Positions 43,690-55,574 of a stretch of 64,000 bases of DNA are shown piece after piece. The translations under genes were made by a program, and so were the position numbers. The DNA lies in NCBI GenBank assembly GCA_030704615.1, contig CM060733.1, positions 806,001 to 870,000 of the forward strand, in the 5' to 3' direction. The first letter of the stretch is position 1, and each line of letters begins with the position of its first letter. Source of the stretch: Takakia lepidozioides (taxonomy: Eukaryota > Streptophyta > Takakiopsida > Takakiales > Takakiaceae). Below the pieces are notes generated by a model that saw only the letters and a program-made list of their open reading frames with translations, was not told the origin of the DNA and made no database searches.

Positions 43690-44703
43690 TATGTCAAATC
43701 ACTAAAAGAGTATCCCAGGGCATAATTAAGGGGAGCATGGAACACAAGAGGCAGAAGTACTATGTTTGTGTATGGGCATTGTGGCAGTTCAAGGAGTACC
43801 TTAGAGGGGTGTACTTTCTCATTCAGACTGAACTTGATCCTTATTATTGGCTGTTGTCGGGACATCACATGGGCACAGATGGTCTTGAGGGTTTTCACTT
43901 TGACCTTGTAGGACAGCACACAACATGGAGGAAGCAGGGTGCCCCTGAGGGCAACCCATCCTTTGAGAGCAAGAGAGATAGTTTTACTGTAGGCATTAGG
44001 ATTCAGGGTGAACATCATCAGCCGCATTATGAGGATGTGACTAGAATGTGTGAAAGAATTGACATTGGGAGGGAGTGTTTGAGCTTGCCAAAGCCTATTG
44101 CAGTGAATCAACCCTACGAAGGGGTGGAGGAGAGCATGATGCCCAGCATCAATGTTGTTCAAACAAGGAAAGGAAAGCAGATAGCTGAGAAATTGCTCAA
44201 TCCAGAGGAGGAGGGAGGTGCAGAACTACCCTATGGGCACACAATTGGACATGAACTTATGGCTGCAGGGTCAAGCAGCGGATCTGGAGACACATCTTGC
44301 GTGATGCAACCAGAGTGTTAGAGTGCAGGTCATGAGGGTCTAGTTCATTCAGACTTTCCCCTACTTCATGACATTCATGTTACGAACTTGTTCCATTGTA
44401 TGGCTGTTGGCACTGCAGGTCCATTTCCAGTGACTAAAAGTGGGAACAACTTTGTATTGGTGGCCGTTGACCCACACTTTGAGAGGCTGGAGGCCAGCCC
44501 ACTGGCAGAGTGCACATCAGAGTTTGCTACTTGCTTTCTGGAGGACCAAATCATCATCCGATATGGATGCCCGAGAACAATATTTTCAGACGACGGGGCA
44601 GAGTGGGGAGGTTACTTTGACAAGTCATGTGAAAAGTTTGGAATCAGACATGGACACCTTGTGCCAAGTTGGATGCAGTACAACAAAATGGTTGAAAGGG
44701 TGA
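43690..44703 (+). pseudogene. Ty3/gypsy fragment: RNase H scrap and integrase core
   Basis: Near 43755-43860 the frame reads YYVCVWALWQFKEYLRGVYF, an RNase H end with the usual Asp-His lost. A linker without recognised domains (43870-44321) follows, then the integrase core: AGPFPVTKSGNNFVLVAVD (first Asp replaced by Gly), SDDGAEWGGYFDKSCEKFG and QYNKMVERVNSS with the Glu retained. After 44703 the coding pattern switches to the minus strand, giving an abrupt head-to-head junction. Confidence 0.8.
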
Positions 44704-47017
44704 ACTCTTCAGATTCAGCAGCTGGCCCAACTGGAAATCTGCTTAAGGCATCCACATTAGAATGTTTGGAACCAGCCCTGTGAATTATTTTGAAGTCAAC
44801 GTTTTGTAACATCATGATCCATCTCCCACGCCTACCGTAAGCGTCACTGACACTGGCAAGCCACTCAAGTGGCTTGTGATCAGTACGAATAACAAAAGGG
44901 GTGCCATACAAATACTGCCGAAATTAAATGACTCCCCACACTAGGGCATAGCACTCACCTTCCATTGGATGATACTTTGGTTCTGCCGCCGAGAGAACTT
45001 TACTGGCATATGCAATCACCACCTCCCTGTGATTGTGCTTCTGAGATAGCACTGCCCTTACACCCTTTTTGGACCAATCCACATCTAGGATAAAGGGCTT
45101 AGAGAAATCAGGTCTGGCAAGAATAGGGGCTGTCATCAACTTCAGAGGCAAGGCTTCAAAGGCATTTTGAGCTTCAACACTCCACTTAAACACGACATCC
45201 TTCCTCGTGAGATCAAAGAGAGGCACAAAAATTATAGCAAAGCCCTTAACATAGATGCGGTAGTACCCACACATGCCCACAAAGACCTTAACTCCTGTGG
45301 GATTCTTGGGAATCGGAAAGTGCTGGATCGTAGCCACCTTACTAGGGTCTGGTTTTACCCCCAAAGCAGAGACCACATGCCCCAAGAACTTCAATTCCTT
45401 ATTCCCAAAGCTACACTTGTCAGGATTAAGCTTCAGGTTAGCCTTAGTTAGTTTATAAAGATCCTTTCCAGATGCGCTTCCCAGCTCTCACTGTGCACAT
45501 TTACATCATCCACAAATACTTTAGCACATTCCTTTATCTCCTCATAGAGTATAGTGTTCATAGCTCTTTGAAAGGTGGCCGTGGCATTCTTGAGCCCAAA
45601 GGGCATCACAAGCCATTCATACAGACCTCTCTTGGTGATAATGGCTGTTTTCTTGACATCATCAGGATCCATCTTGATCTGCCAAAACCCACTTTGCAAA
45701 TCAAGAGCGGAGAACCACTCTGCTTTGCCCAGCTGGTTTAACACATCTTGTATGAGGGGCATGGGATAAGAGTCTCTTCTAGTGAGAAGGTTCAAGGGGC
45801 GATAATCCCCACAAAAATGCTTGGACCCATCTTTTTTTGGTGGAAGAGTAATAGGGCAGGAGAACTCCGAGCGGCTCTCTAGCTCTCATTTTACCTATGG
45901 CAATCAATGCTTCAATCTGCCTCTGTACCTCACCTTCTTCCCACTCAGATAAACGACGAGGCTGACTACGACACGGAGGAAATGCCTGTGTGTCAATCAC
46001 GTGTTCAACAACAGAACAAAACCCCAAATCAGACTTGCTAAGGGCAAAACAGCCTTGGTGCCTCCTAAGCAACGATTCTAGTTCTCTCTTTTGGTTTTCA
46101 GTTACCTCTGGATTGATGGTAATCCTGGCCCTTAGGCTGTTCCAGCGAGCTTCTTCCTCACTGCTGGCAGTCATTGCAACAACGTCTACATTGTGTACAT
46201 GAGCCAGTATGCGACTCCTTTCCTCACTGGCAGTCACCAAGTTCCAATCGTGATAGTCATCATCGATTTCAGCATTGGTGTTTGCCAACTCTCCTTCCCA
46301 TGCTTTGGCGTATGCCTCATGAATCATGGAGGATGCCATTCCTTTGGGACCTTCCTCAAAGATCAGCTCCGCCAAGCCTTGATCACTGAGCACCTCCTCA
46401 TGTTCTTCCATTGTTTTGATGGCCTCCCACACTTCAGCCTCTTGGTCATGCATCTCCACCTCTTCAGGTACGTCTTCCCCAGACGCACTGTGCCAGTCAT
46501 TATCCCTAATTCATGCCTGCAGCCTTTACATCCGCATAAGTCAGATACTGCAGCAGTATTTCCCTCCACGTTCTCTTCCTCATGGCTGATCTGGTTAATG
46601 GTGTGTAGAGGAAAGTGTGCTACTGCCTTCCCCGGACCATAGCGTATCCTCATGGTCTCTGTTTCTGCGTCAACAACTGCACCAAATTTCTTCAGGAAAT
46701 CCAAACCAGTAACATGTGGTAGGTATCCGTGTTAACCACCATGAAAGAGAGCCGGTTTGTTAATTCCCCTACAATCACCTTCAAATCTTCAAGTTTCCCC
46801 ATGGCTGTTTCTACAGCTCCAAAAGCAACACGATATGTGACATCTTTGTCACTCATAACTAACCCCATGAGCCCTAGGTCTCGTACAGTGCTGGCAAATA
46901 TCACTGAGAGCATGGCACCTGTGTCTACCTGTCCAAGTACTTGATGCTCTCATATGGTCACCATGGCATGTAGTGCCCTTACTCTTCCAGTGTAGGCATA
47001 AGAGATATCAAAATTGA
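44703..47017 (-). pseudogene. pol: Minus-strand Ty3/gypsy element, 3' part: protease, RT, RNase H
   Basis: Reading leftward from 47014: FDISYAYTGRVRALH and the retropepsin site GQVDTGAMLSVIF (a TGA lies between), flap-side sequence ending at 46363, then RT from about 46290. The RT N-part (GCFALSKSDLGFC, EWEEGEVQRQIEAL) and, after a frameshift near 45830, MNLLTRRDSYPMPLIQDVLN, FSALDLQSGFWQIKMDPD, FGLKNATATFQRAMN and the active site FVDD. RT connection and RNase H (FILDVDWSKKGVRAVLSQ, VIRTDHKPLEWLASVSDAYG) follow. It stops at 44703 without integrase or 3' LTR. The gag half lies beyond the CACTA element at 53896-55235. Confidence 0.87.
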
Positions 47018-48239
47018 CACTAGAAGAAAAACGTGGAATAACCACTGGCCCTTTAACCACTACTGTCTTTTTCCACTCTATAAACCACTAGTAACCACTT
47101 GCCAGTGGTTAATCCCAATGAAATGCTACGGTGGCATCACAGACAGTGGTTGGAAGTGGTTCCAACCACTCAGTAGTCCATGTGTAATAATTTGTTTTTA
47201 TTTTTATTATTATTATTTGCTAATACATTTTAATGAATAAATATAATATTCCACGTGGACGAGTGCAGTGGTACATTGTGAGTGGTTATAGACACCTCAG
47301 TGATGGGAAGTGGTTGAAACCACTTGCTACTCCACGTGTAATAATTCAAATTTTATTTGTGATTTATTATTTGAAAATATATTTTAATTCATAAATATAA
47401 TATTCCACGTGGACGGGGACAGTGCACGTTGATCTTGAGTGGTTAAAGACACCTCATTGATTTGTACCACTTTGACAGTGGTGGAGAGTGGGTGGTGAAA
47501 GATACTGCAGTAATTGGAACCACTATGCTAGCGGTTGCTCATGAGTGGTTGCCTACACAACAGTGATTGGTACCACTTTTTGGGTGATACATGAAAAACT
47601 TTAAGTGGTTTGTGCAGCTGTGATAGACTTTGAAAAATAGACAAGTGGCCAGATCATTGTGGGATGATGCTATTGAACAAATGGTTCCAACAATAAACTT
47701 TATTATGAATCTGAAACATATTCGTCACCCTCTGAATCACTTTGCTCAACTGGAATAGCGGTTGGTTGCACAAATGCCGCTTGAATGGTAGCCAACATAG
47801 CCAGGTCTTCTTTATTTAGAGCCGTGGGACCATCTAATGACCTAGGTATTGGCTGATCTGATAAGGTAGACGTCGATTGGCACGCCTCTCATCACCACAT
47901 GCCTCTCTGTCTGCTGTGAACTGTGCCTTCTCTGTTGCATACTTTTTGTCACAAAATGGCAACAAGAATGACTCATGTTAGCAATGAAGTATTGCATTAC
48001 TTAGCAAAAAATACCTAGCATGAATGATACTTTGAAAACCACTGTTTCAAACCACTAGAGGAGTGAGCAGAATGACTTGTAAATGAACATGCTCTTCCAA
48101 CAAGTCACTTACTCAGACATTCCGTTACTACAGCATTGGTTATAATCAGGATGAACCACTGACATTTGTGACTTTGTGGGTGGTTTGATTACACTGGTGA
48201 TAGTAAGAATTGAAATTGAACTTGATATGAATAAGGTGC

Positions 48240-48609
48240 AATGAAAAGAAGTACTCATTGCGCCCAAGGAGCCATGACATTGGTATTGTTCAGCACATAC
48301 AAAATTTGTGCTGCATCTCTCCCAGCTCCAGTCATGTCCCGCTTTTTGCCGACACCTTCGAAGACCTCATCCTCAACCATTTCCTCCGCATTTGCATCCC
48401 AAAGTCCGCTGTTGAGTTGCATCAAATGATTGCATATACTCAGTCATGAACCCCATGGCCTCATCCAGAACATACCCTGCAGCCGTACTCCCTTCTGGCT
48501 TTGCGTAATTCCTAACGTATCCCTTAAGATCTTTCATGTAACGCTCCATGGGATACATCCACCGTGAAGACACCGGATGAACAGTTTTGTTTATCTCCAT
48601 GGAATACAT
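48240..48609 (-). pseudogene. TNP2-type CACTA transposase C-terminal remnant (DUF4218)
   Basis: Minus-strand frame reads MEINKTVHPVSSRWMYPMER then YMKDLKGYVRNYAKPEG and LDEAMGFMTEYMQ, the signature block of DUF4218 at the C-terminus of plant CACTA transposases. Further left, QILYVLNNTNVMAPW matches the VL.N...v.P block that follows it. The catalytic DDE part is not found in the element, and frame changes near 48430 separate the two pieces. Confidence 0.75.
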
Positions 48610-48689
48610 CTATGTACTCACTTGTAACCACTAAAATGAATTTAAAAAACAAATCAAAGTGCAAAAGATTTAAAAAAAACACATTGGCT

Positions 48690-49070
48690 GATAAGTGCAG
48701 AGTGTGTCGCCCTGGTGGTTTAGGGTTCAAACCCGCTGCATGACTCCATGTGTGGGATTGTTTGTGACGACGGTATGTCTGGGCATTGATCCTCTTGTAG
48801 GTCTCATGGCCCATAAATGAAAGGGGGTTAATTTTTCCCCCTCCTCAAGGGCCTGAGGTTTCATTTAAAATTTATTTAAAAAAAAAAATTTGCTTATAGG
48901 GTTTGTGAAAAGGTTAAAAAACTTAAAAAGTTGCCCATCACGTATGTACAATATATACATACTTTTGGGGGGAAATTTCAAATGTGTGCATGTAGCGTAC
49001 TGGTAAGGGCTCTTCCTGCGTGTCGTGGGGTCGCGGGTTCAAACTCCTCGCGTTGTTTTTTTCCCCCTTA
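48690..49070 (+). repeat. tRNA-derived SINE-like sequences
   Basis: At 48985-49070 an A-box-like TAGCGTACTGG lies about 38 bases before a B-box GGTTCAAACTC and a T-run follows, the layout of an RNA polymerase III promoter and terminator. A second B-box-like GGTTCAAACCC lies near 48722. Neither folds as a complete tRNA by eye, so I call them SINE-like. Confidence 0.4.
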
Positions 49071-49740
49071 TGCACTAAGCCCCACTAAGCCTTATCGTTG
49101 CTGTGCACACTAAGTCCTCGTGCAGGTTGGTCTTAGCAGGTCGCGTTTCAATCTCTGCTCGCTCAGCTGCACCGTGGTGGTTCTCATGGACAATCCGACA
49201 TTACTTGACTACAGACACAAGCAGCACACACAAGAGGTTCGTTTGGGTTCATGGTCTGTCAAATCCTCCATGGGTCATGACACAAGGTCGACGACAATGT
49301 GGTTAGGGCACCTTCTTCTTCGACCTATTTCAGCCTGTTTTGCCCTCCCATCAAACTCGGCCCTGAATTTGCAGCACGGAGCAAAGCTCGCATGAGTTTT
49401 TACGATCTTTCATGATGGTGGGACAATCGCAATTGCAAGGTGTGGTTTTTTTTTAATGTAGGATGTGAAGAAGTTTGTCCATCCTGCAAATGTGGGCTTT
49501 TGGCTCCTGTTAGTACCATGATTTGGTATTCTTCCTGATGTTTACAAGGTTCTTGGGAGAGTCAGCTTGGTCTTAGCAGGTCGTGTTTCAATCTTTGCTC
49601 GCTTAGCTGCACCATGGTGGTTCTCATGGACCAATGCGATGTTTTTTTTTCCCCTCAAGCACTAAGCCCCACTAAGCCCTATCGCTGTTGCGCACTTAAG
49701 TCCTCGCTGATGTTTACAAGGTTCTTGGGAGAGTCAGCTT
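49070..49740 (+). repeat. Permuted duplicate of a ~120-bp segment
   Basis: The blocks GGTCTTAGCAGGTCG...GGTTCTCATGGAC (about 49130-49195) and CACTAAGCCCCACTAAGCC (about 49073) recur at 49570-49632 and 49660-49678 in swapped order. Phrases such as GTTTACAAGGTTCTTGGGAG also occur twice (49540 and 49708). No gene is supported between them. Confidence 0.7.
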
Positions 49741-51760
49741 GGTCAAGGGTATGCATGGCAGGGACGTGGGATGGAGGCTTTGGAGACCTATGAGCAAATG
49801 ATGGGGGAAGCACATCGTGTTTGTGTGCATTTGCAATGCTTGTGCAAGCTTGGCAGCCCTGGAGAAGGGCAAGAGGTGCATGGGGATATTATCAAAGCTG
49901 GAATTGTGCCAAATGTCAATCTGAACACTGCCCTGACAGTTTTGGAAAAGGGGAAAAAGGTCCATGGCGTCATCTTCAGAGCTGGAATTGTATCAAATGT
50001 CATTCTGAACAAAACCCTGGTGAACATGTTTGCAAAATGTGGGTGCATCTAGGATGCAAAGGGAGTGTTTGACACTATGGCTGAACGAGATGTGGTGTCG
50101 TGGAGTGCGATGCTTGCAGGGACGTGGGATGGAGGCTTTGGAGAGCTATGAGCAGATGATGGGGGAAGCACATCATGTTTGTGTGCATTTGCAATGCTTG
50201 TGCAAGCCTGGCAGCCGGCCTGGAGAAGGGCAAGAGGTGCATGGGGATATCATCAAAGCTGGAATTGTGCCAAATGTCAATCTGAACACTGCCCTGGCAG
50301 CTTAGGGGAAAGAGGTCCATGGCGACATCTTCAGAGCTGGAATTGTACCAAATGTTAGTCTGAACCATACCCTGGTGGACATGTATGCGAAATGTGGGTG
50401 CATCGAGCCTGGATGAGGGCAAAGAGGTGCATGGGGTATCATCAAAGCTGGAATTGTACCAAATGTCATTATGAACACTGCCCTGGCAGCTCTGGAAAAA
50501 GGGGAAAGAGGTCCATGGCGACATCTTCAGAGTTGGAATTGTACCAAATGTCATTCTGAACCATACCCTGGTGGACATTTATGCAAAATGTAGGTGCATC
50601 GAGCTTGGACAAGGGCAAAGCGGCGCATGGGGTATCATCAAAGCTGGAATTGTACCAAATGTCATTATGAACACTGCCCTGGCAGCTCTGGAAAAAGGGG
50701 AAAGAGGTCCATGGCGACATCTTCAGAGCTGGAATTGTACCAAATGTCATTCTGAACCATACCCTGGTGGACATGTTTGCAAAATGTGGGTGCAAAGGGA
50801 TCTAGGATCTAGGATGCAAAGGGAGTGTTCGACACTATGGCTGAACGAGATGTGGTGTCGTGGAGTGCAATGCTGGTCCAGGGTATGCACGGCAGGGACG
50901 TGGGATGGAGGCTTTGGAGACCTATGAGCAAAGGATGGGAAAGCTCATCATGTTTGTGTGCATTTGCAATTCTTGTGCAAGCCTGGCAGCCCTGGAGAAG
51001 GGCCAGAGGTGCATGGGGATATCATCAAAGCTGGAATTGTGCCAAATGTCAATCTGAACACTGCCCTAGCAGCTTTGGAAAAGGGGAAAGAGGTCCATGG
51101 TGACATCTTTAGAGTTGGAATTCTACCAGATGTAATTCTGAACAATACCCTGGTGAACATGTTTGCAAAATGTGGGTGCATCTAGGATGCAAAGGGTGTG
51201 TTCGACACTATGGCTGAACGAGATGTGGTGTCATGGAGTGCCATGCTTGTAGGGTATGCATGGCAGGGACGTGGGATGGAGGCTTTGGAGAGCTATGAGC
51301 AAATGATGGGGGAAGCACATCATGTTTGTGTGCATTTGCAATGTTTGTGCAAGCCTGACAGCCGGCCTGGAGAAGGGCAAAAGGTGCATGGGGATATCAT
51401 CAAAGCTGGAATTGTGCCAAATGTCAATCTGAACACTGCCTTGGCAGCTTAGGGGAAAGTGGTGCATGGTGACATCTTCAGAGTATTATTGTACCAGATG
51501 TCATTCTGAACAAAACCCTGGTGAACATGTTTGCAAAATGTGGGTGCATCTAGGATGCAAAGGGAGTGTTCGACACTATGGCTGAACGAGATGTGGTGTC
51601 GTGGAGTGCGATGCTTGCATGGTATGCACGGCAGGGACGTGGGATGGAAGCTTTGGAGAGCTATGAGCAAATGATGGGGAAGCACATCATGTTTGTGGAG
51701 AAGCTGTGGAATGAATACTTTTCTGACCCCAGTCAATGGTGGGACAACCGAGGTAAAAAC
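49740..51760 (+). pseudogene. Amplified pentatricopeptide repeat (PPR) gene fragments
   Basis: Repeated pieces encode PPR motifs: GMEALESYEQMMGEAHHVCV, GEGQEVHGDIIKAGIVPNVN, LVNMFAKCGCI then DAKGVFDTMAERDVVSWSAM. The phrases AKCG and FD.M..RDVVSW are typical of plant PPR proteins of the PLS class, which bind organellar RNA. The start ATGGAGG of the block falls at 49771, 50129, 50905, 51276 and 51644, so a block of about 360-370 bp was duplicated, with an extra internal amplification at 50300-50800. Stops (TAG after GCI) and frame changes break every copy. It lies inside the CACTA element and looks like a captured host fragment. Confidence 0.8.
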
Positions 51761-52541
51761 TTCATGAACTTAAGGCATGAGTGGCTGATTGTTTCATTTC
51801 GAACCTGATATGCTTTGAGCCTGGTTCCGGAGATTTATCTCCAGACCTGCAATCTGCTTTTGTGATGAGTTTACAATCTGCATATATGGTGGTAAATGTT
51901 ATATATCAATGACCTGGAAACCTTGTTAGAAAGATGAATGGCTTACGAATTGGACTATGTATGGCTTGACCCATGGATTAAATTTCAAAGGGTTAGAACA
52001 TGTGTTAGGGTTTTGATACTGAATGGATGTCGGACATTGCTAGGGCGCCAGAGCATGACATTCCATGCATTCACGCCATTGGATGCCAAACTTTTTTTGG
52101 CACATTGGACCAAGGTATGTATGCATTCACGAACTGCCGACCTTGCTCGTTGCCCGGTTGACCTTATTTTCCATAATTGCTAATGAGCATGCATGCACCT
52201 GTTGGCTATCAGTTCTATACAATGTGGCCATTTACATGTTGGGTACTTCAAACTATTAATAGATGCATTGCTAAATGTAACTGCTAAGGGGTGTTGGGCG
52301 TGATGTTTGCAGGCTGAGAAAGCCACTCTTGATATTGCCACCGAAGGTGCACCAACTACGGCGCCTTCAAAGGCAACCCCCAAATATCAACCCCCTGCCA
52401 CAGTGACAGATATTCTTATGCTACCAAAAGTACTCTGCACTTTGAGTGATTGCTTATACTGGACGGTCCTCATTATCTAGTTTTCAATGTACATGTAATT
52501 CTTCATGGGTTGATTAATGTGGGTTTTATGGTGGGTGCTGT

Positions 52542-52817
52542 GTGCAGTTTAAGTTGAAGGACAAAATCAGCCTGTATGATCCTCATCTACCACGACACAG
52601 GGCTGCTAGTGGAATTGTCACTGGAGTGCCTGGCAAAGACACATATCACTGCCGTGTTATACCTGAAGGATTGTGGCGGGTTGAGGTGAATGATATCTAT
52701 ATTGCCAATTGTGTCTTGCCTCACCCTAACGAGGAAGAGGTCCCACCGCAAACAATGTTGGAGGATGTCGTTGGTCTGAATTGTCTTTGGCCAGAGAAGA
52801 ATATGAAGAGGGCTTAG
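52542..52817 (+). CDS. TNP1-like / DUF8039-type exon of the CACTA element
   Basis: Frame reads KLKDKISLYDPHLPRHRAAS, GLWRVEVNDIYIANCVLPHP and VVGLNCLWPEKNMKRA. The pattern (L.DP...A.G.V, V.V..I...C.LP.P, ..G..I.WP) resembles the domain near the end of the second protein of many plant CACTA transposons. It follows a CAG acceptor at 52544 and a possible upstream exon near 52320-52430 (ATEGAPTTAPSKATP). Function in CACTA elements is thought to be subterminal DNA binding. Identification is from memory of the pattern. Confidence 0.45.
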   Translation: MQFKLKDKISLYDPHLPRHRAASGIVTGVPGKDTYHCRVIPEGLWRVEVNDIYIANCVLPHPNEEEVPPQTMLEDVVGLNCLWPEKNMKRA

Positions 52818-53895
52818 ATTTCGTTCGCTCGGACATAGACATTGCTGGCAGTGGGAAGAAGGTAGGAAAACAGTTCAGTGTTCCTAGCATGCATGTGGAG
52901 ACGCCGTGTAGAAGTTAGGCTCAGACTTTTATCATGGCTGGATTTTGTTGACAGTGTTCCAACACTTAACTCTCTGGGATTCTAGTATATTTGTGGAGCT
53001 TGAAAATGGTACTTCTTTCACTACACTAGTGGTATGTGTTCCTCTAGTCATGTTCATAATCACTTGCACATCACTGTAATAGTGGTATAATTTAAAACTG
53101 TGGGGGTAGCCAAATGCACACAATTGCCTACATTACCACTCGTATAGTGGTATAAGTAGTCACATATATATTATTGTACTAGTGGTATGAATTCCTCCAG
53201 TGGTATTCCTAATCACTTACACACCATTCTGTTAGTAATCACTCCAATCCATAGTTCCCACTCAGAGAGACACCATGAATGACTCAAATAGCTTACACAC
53301 CACTCTGTGGGTAATCATTCCAATGACCTGCTGAGAGACACCATCCACTCACATAACCACTCTGTGAGTGATATTGTATATTCTCCGTTTTCATAGAATG
53401 ACTCTATGAGTCATTTTGTGATCACTCAACAAGTGGTTTTGGAAGTCATTGAATTTCACTCCATCCATTTTGTAGCACTGACACACGACACGTGTCCATG
53501 CTGAGAGTGTCACAACGTATCGACATAATCTCCAATATCATCCACGGACCACCGGCTTACACGTCTCCACTACAAAACGGAAGTGGTTACTTTACCACTA
53601 TGACATGTCAGTTTACCACTGTGACACGTCATAAGTGGTTGGTTTACCTCTGTGACACGTCATTGACATGTCACAGTGGTTAATTTACCACTGTGACACG
53701 TCAGCTAATAGGTGGACCCGGACGTGAGTGGTTCGAACCACTGTCCTTAACCACCGGTGCCACGTAATGTCTTTTACCACTCATTTGTCCTAATGCACTG
53801 GTTCTTCATCACTCTGAGGCCAGAGTGGTTTAGTGTCTTTTACCACTCAAAATGAGTAGTTAACAGAGTGGTTATTCCGTGTTTTTCTTCTAGTG

Positions 53896-55235
53896 TGACC
53901 CCTTTCTGAAAGTTGGCCTTGTTAACAGATCTGACCTGCTTAATTCCTGCACGGCCCTTAGCTGGAATCACAACGTTATTGGTCTCCCTTTGTTGGTGCA
54001 TGGCCCTTTCCACCACTCTGACTAAGCCCTTCAACTTTTCCAACTCCCCGGGCACCGTCATTATCAGATCCATTGGAGAAAGGGAGATTCTTCCTTTGTA
54101 AAAGTGACTTGAGTATTCGGGACATGGTGCCCACCTCCACTCCTCTCGGTATGCGTGGGGCAGATCCTTCAGGTATGGCTCCAGTAGTGCCTTGACTCTC
54201 CTCCTGTGCAGATTCAGAAACCCTTCCAGGATTGACATGAGCTGGCAGCGGCATAGGTGTTCGGTTTCTGGGCAATCTGACCTCATTCATATCATTCTCC
54301 CTCATCAAGGCAGTCATTTCTGCCAAAACTTCGTCTTCATCCTCACAATAGACTCCCACAAAGTGAGTTCCAGGAGTACCTGCACCTTCTTGCTCCATCT
54401 TTCGTTTGCATGTACTCTCAGTGTGCCCCAATATTTCGTAGAAAGAGCATCTAACTCCACACATCTCTGTCCGGTGGCCAGGCCTGTGGCATTTTCCACA
54501 AGTCATCTGTGCCCTCCCCGTAGGACATGTGGCCGCTATGTGTCCCTTTTGACCGCAATTGTTGCAGGTTCGCACCTCTTGAGTACTCATCATTCTACTC
54601 GATGAGGCTTCTCCAACTACAGGTCCCTTGGCAAAGTACTTCTGCAACGTGCTCGTGAGGTCATCAAGTCTTCTGTCCAAAGGGTTGATGTGAAAGGCGT
54701 CTTGCAGCTCTTCACCATCCAGAGGTTCAAGTGGAGTTTCACCCAACTTTCAAAGACCTCTTTCTATTTCTATTGCCGTTTCCAGTGCCTCCTCTATGTC
54801 ATGAAATCGCCTGCCTAACATGGCCCTCATGATTTATGGCCTTAGCCCTCCTACAAAGCGTCGGCACTGCTCAAGATCGGGAATTCCCCCTTTCAGAAAC
54901 AGACGACTCAGTTTGTCAAAGTAGGTTTGAACCCTCTGCCTATTTTCTTGCTTGATCGCATCTAGCCTCATTTCTATTTCTGCCATGTCTACAGTACCAA
55001 ACTTGGTTGTGATAACAGCTTGAAAGTCAGGCCAGTTGTCTGGCCGTGGATTCTGCTTTCAAAACCACTCGTCAGCTTTAGACCTAAGGTTCAATCTAGC
55101 TACTTTGAACATCTTATCGGGTGTCAGGTCTTGGACATCTCCAAACATTTGTATTCTGTCTACCCAATCATGCACGTCCTCATTTTCTCTACCAAAGAAG
55201 GGAGCATCAACACCAGCAGGGCTGGTCATGATTAT
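53896..55235 (-). pseudogene. gag: Minus-strand Ty3/gypsy gag, interrupted by CACTA
   Basis: Starting at ATG near 55230 the minus strand reads MTSPAGVDAPFFGRENEDVH, the gag domain (WVDRIQMFGDVQDLTPDKMF, MAEIEMRLDAIKQENRQRVQ, FVGGLRP), then two zinc knuckles (CNNCGQKGHIAATC and CGKCHRPGHRTEMC, both CX2CX4HX4C) and a third degenerate one. It continues to QVRSVNKANFQKG at the CACTA border; the frame resumes as protease at 47014. Three in-frame stops: TGA after ADEWF (near 55060), TAA after GGLRP (near 54837) and TGA after IERGL (near 54750). Confidence 0.85.
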
Positions 55236-55560
55236 CCTTCTTATAAGACTTAGGCAACTTCTTCAGACCTCAATAGTGCAGATTTCAGCAAGCAGCAATA
55301 GTGACAGCCCTAATTTTGCCTCGGCATGGATGACTCCTAGGCATAGATCACCATCATACAATCTCCACGAAGGATTGAAGAAGTAGAGCCTAGGTTCAGA
55401 ATGCACATTTCCAGCATGCTGGCTAAAACAGATCAAGATGTCTCCAATGGCTGGTTCGTCTGGGATCAGGGTATGATCACGTCCAGCCATAGAGAAACAT
55501 CACACACACAGCAAATACACACACAGCCTCAAACAAAAAAATCTAAGTCCTCAAGACGAC

Positions 55561-55574
55561 AAGCTCTGATACCA
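55561..55574 (-). other. Primer binding site of the minus-strand Ty3 element
   Basis: On the minus strand TGGTATCAGAGCTT, an exact match to the initiator tRNA-Met complement (TGGTATCAGAGC). It lies about 330 bases upstream of the gag ATG, the right distance for a leader. The 5' LTR should therefore occupy sequence from about 55575 rightward. Confidence 0.8.

Larger units (their letters stand above)
47018..53895. mobile_element. CACTA (EnSpm/CMC) DNA transposon, 6878 bp
   Basis: Terminal inverted repeats: the left end opens CACTAGAAGAAAAACGTGG and the right end, read inward on the other strand, CACTAGAAGAAAAACACGG; both continue AATAACCACT, with one mismatch over about 29 bases. The 3-bp target duplication TGA flanks it (47015-47017 and 53896-53898), the hallmark length of CACTA elements. 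Subterminal regions (47018-47640 and about 52990-53895) are packed with short AGTGGTTA/TAACCACT motifs in both orientations, the expected transposase-binding sites. Inside are a TNP2 transposase remnant on the minus strand, SINE-like sequences, amplified PPR fragments and a TNP1-like exon on the plus strand. It sits inside the gag-protease region of a minus-strand Ty3 element. Confidence 0.93.

Noticed and set aside
48700-49060. Functional tRNA genes
   Set aside because: Only A- and B-box-like words are present; no acceptor-stem pairing or anticodon arm could be drawn.
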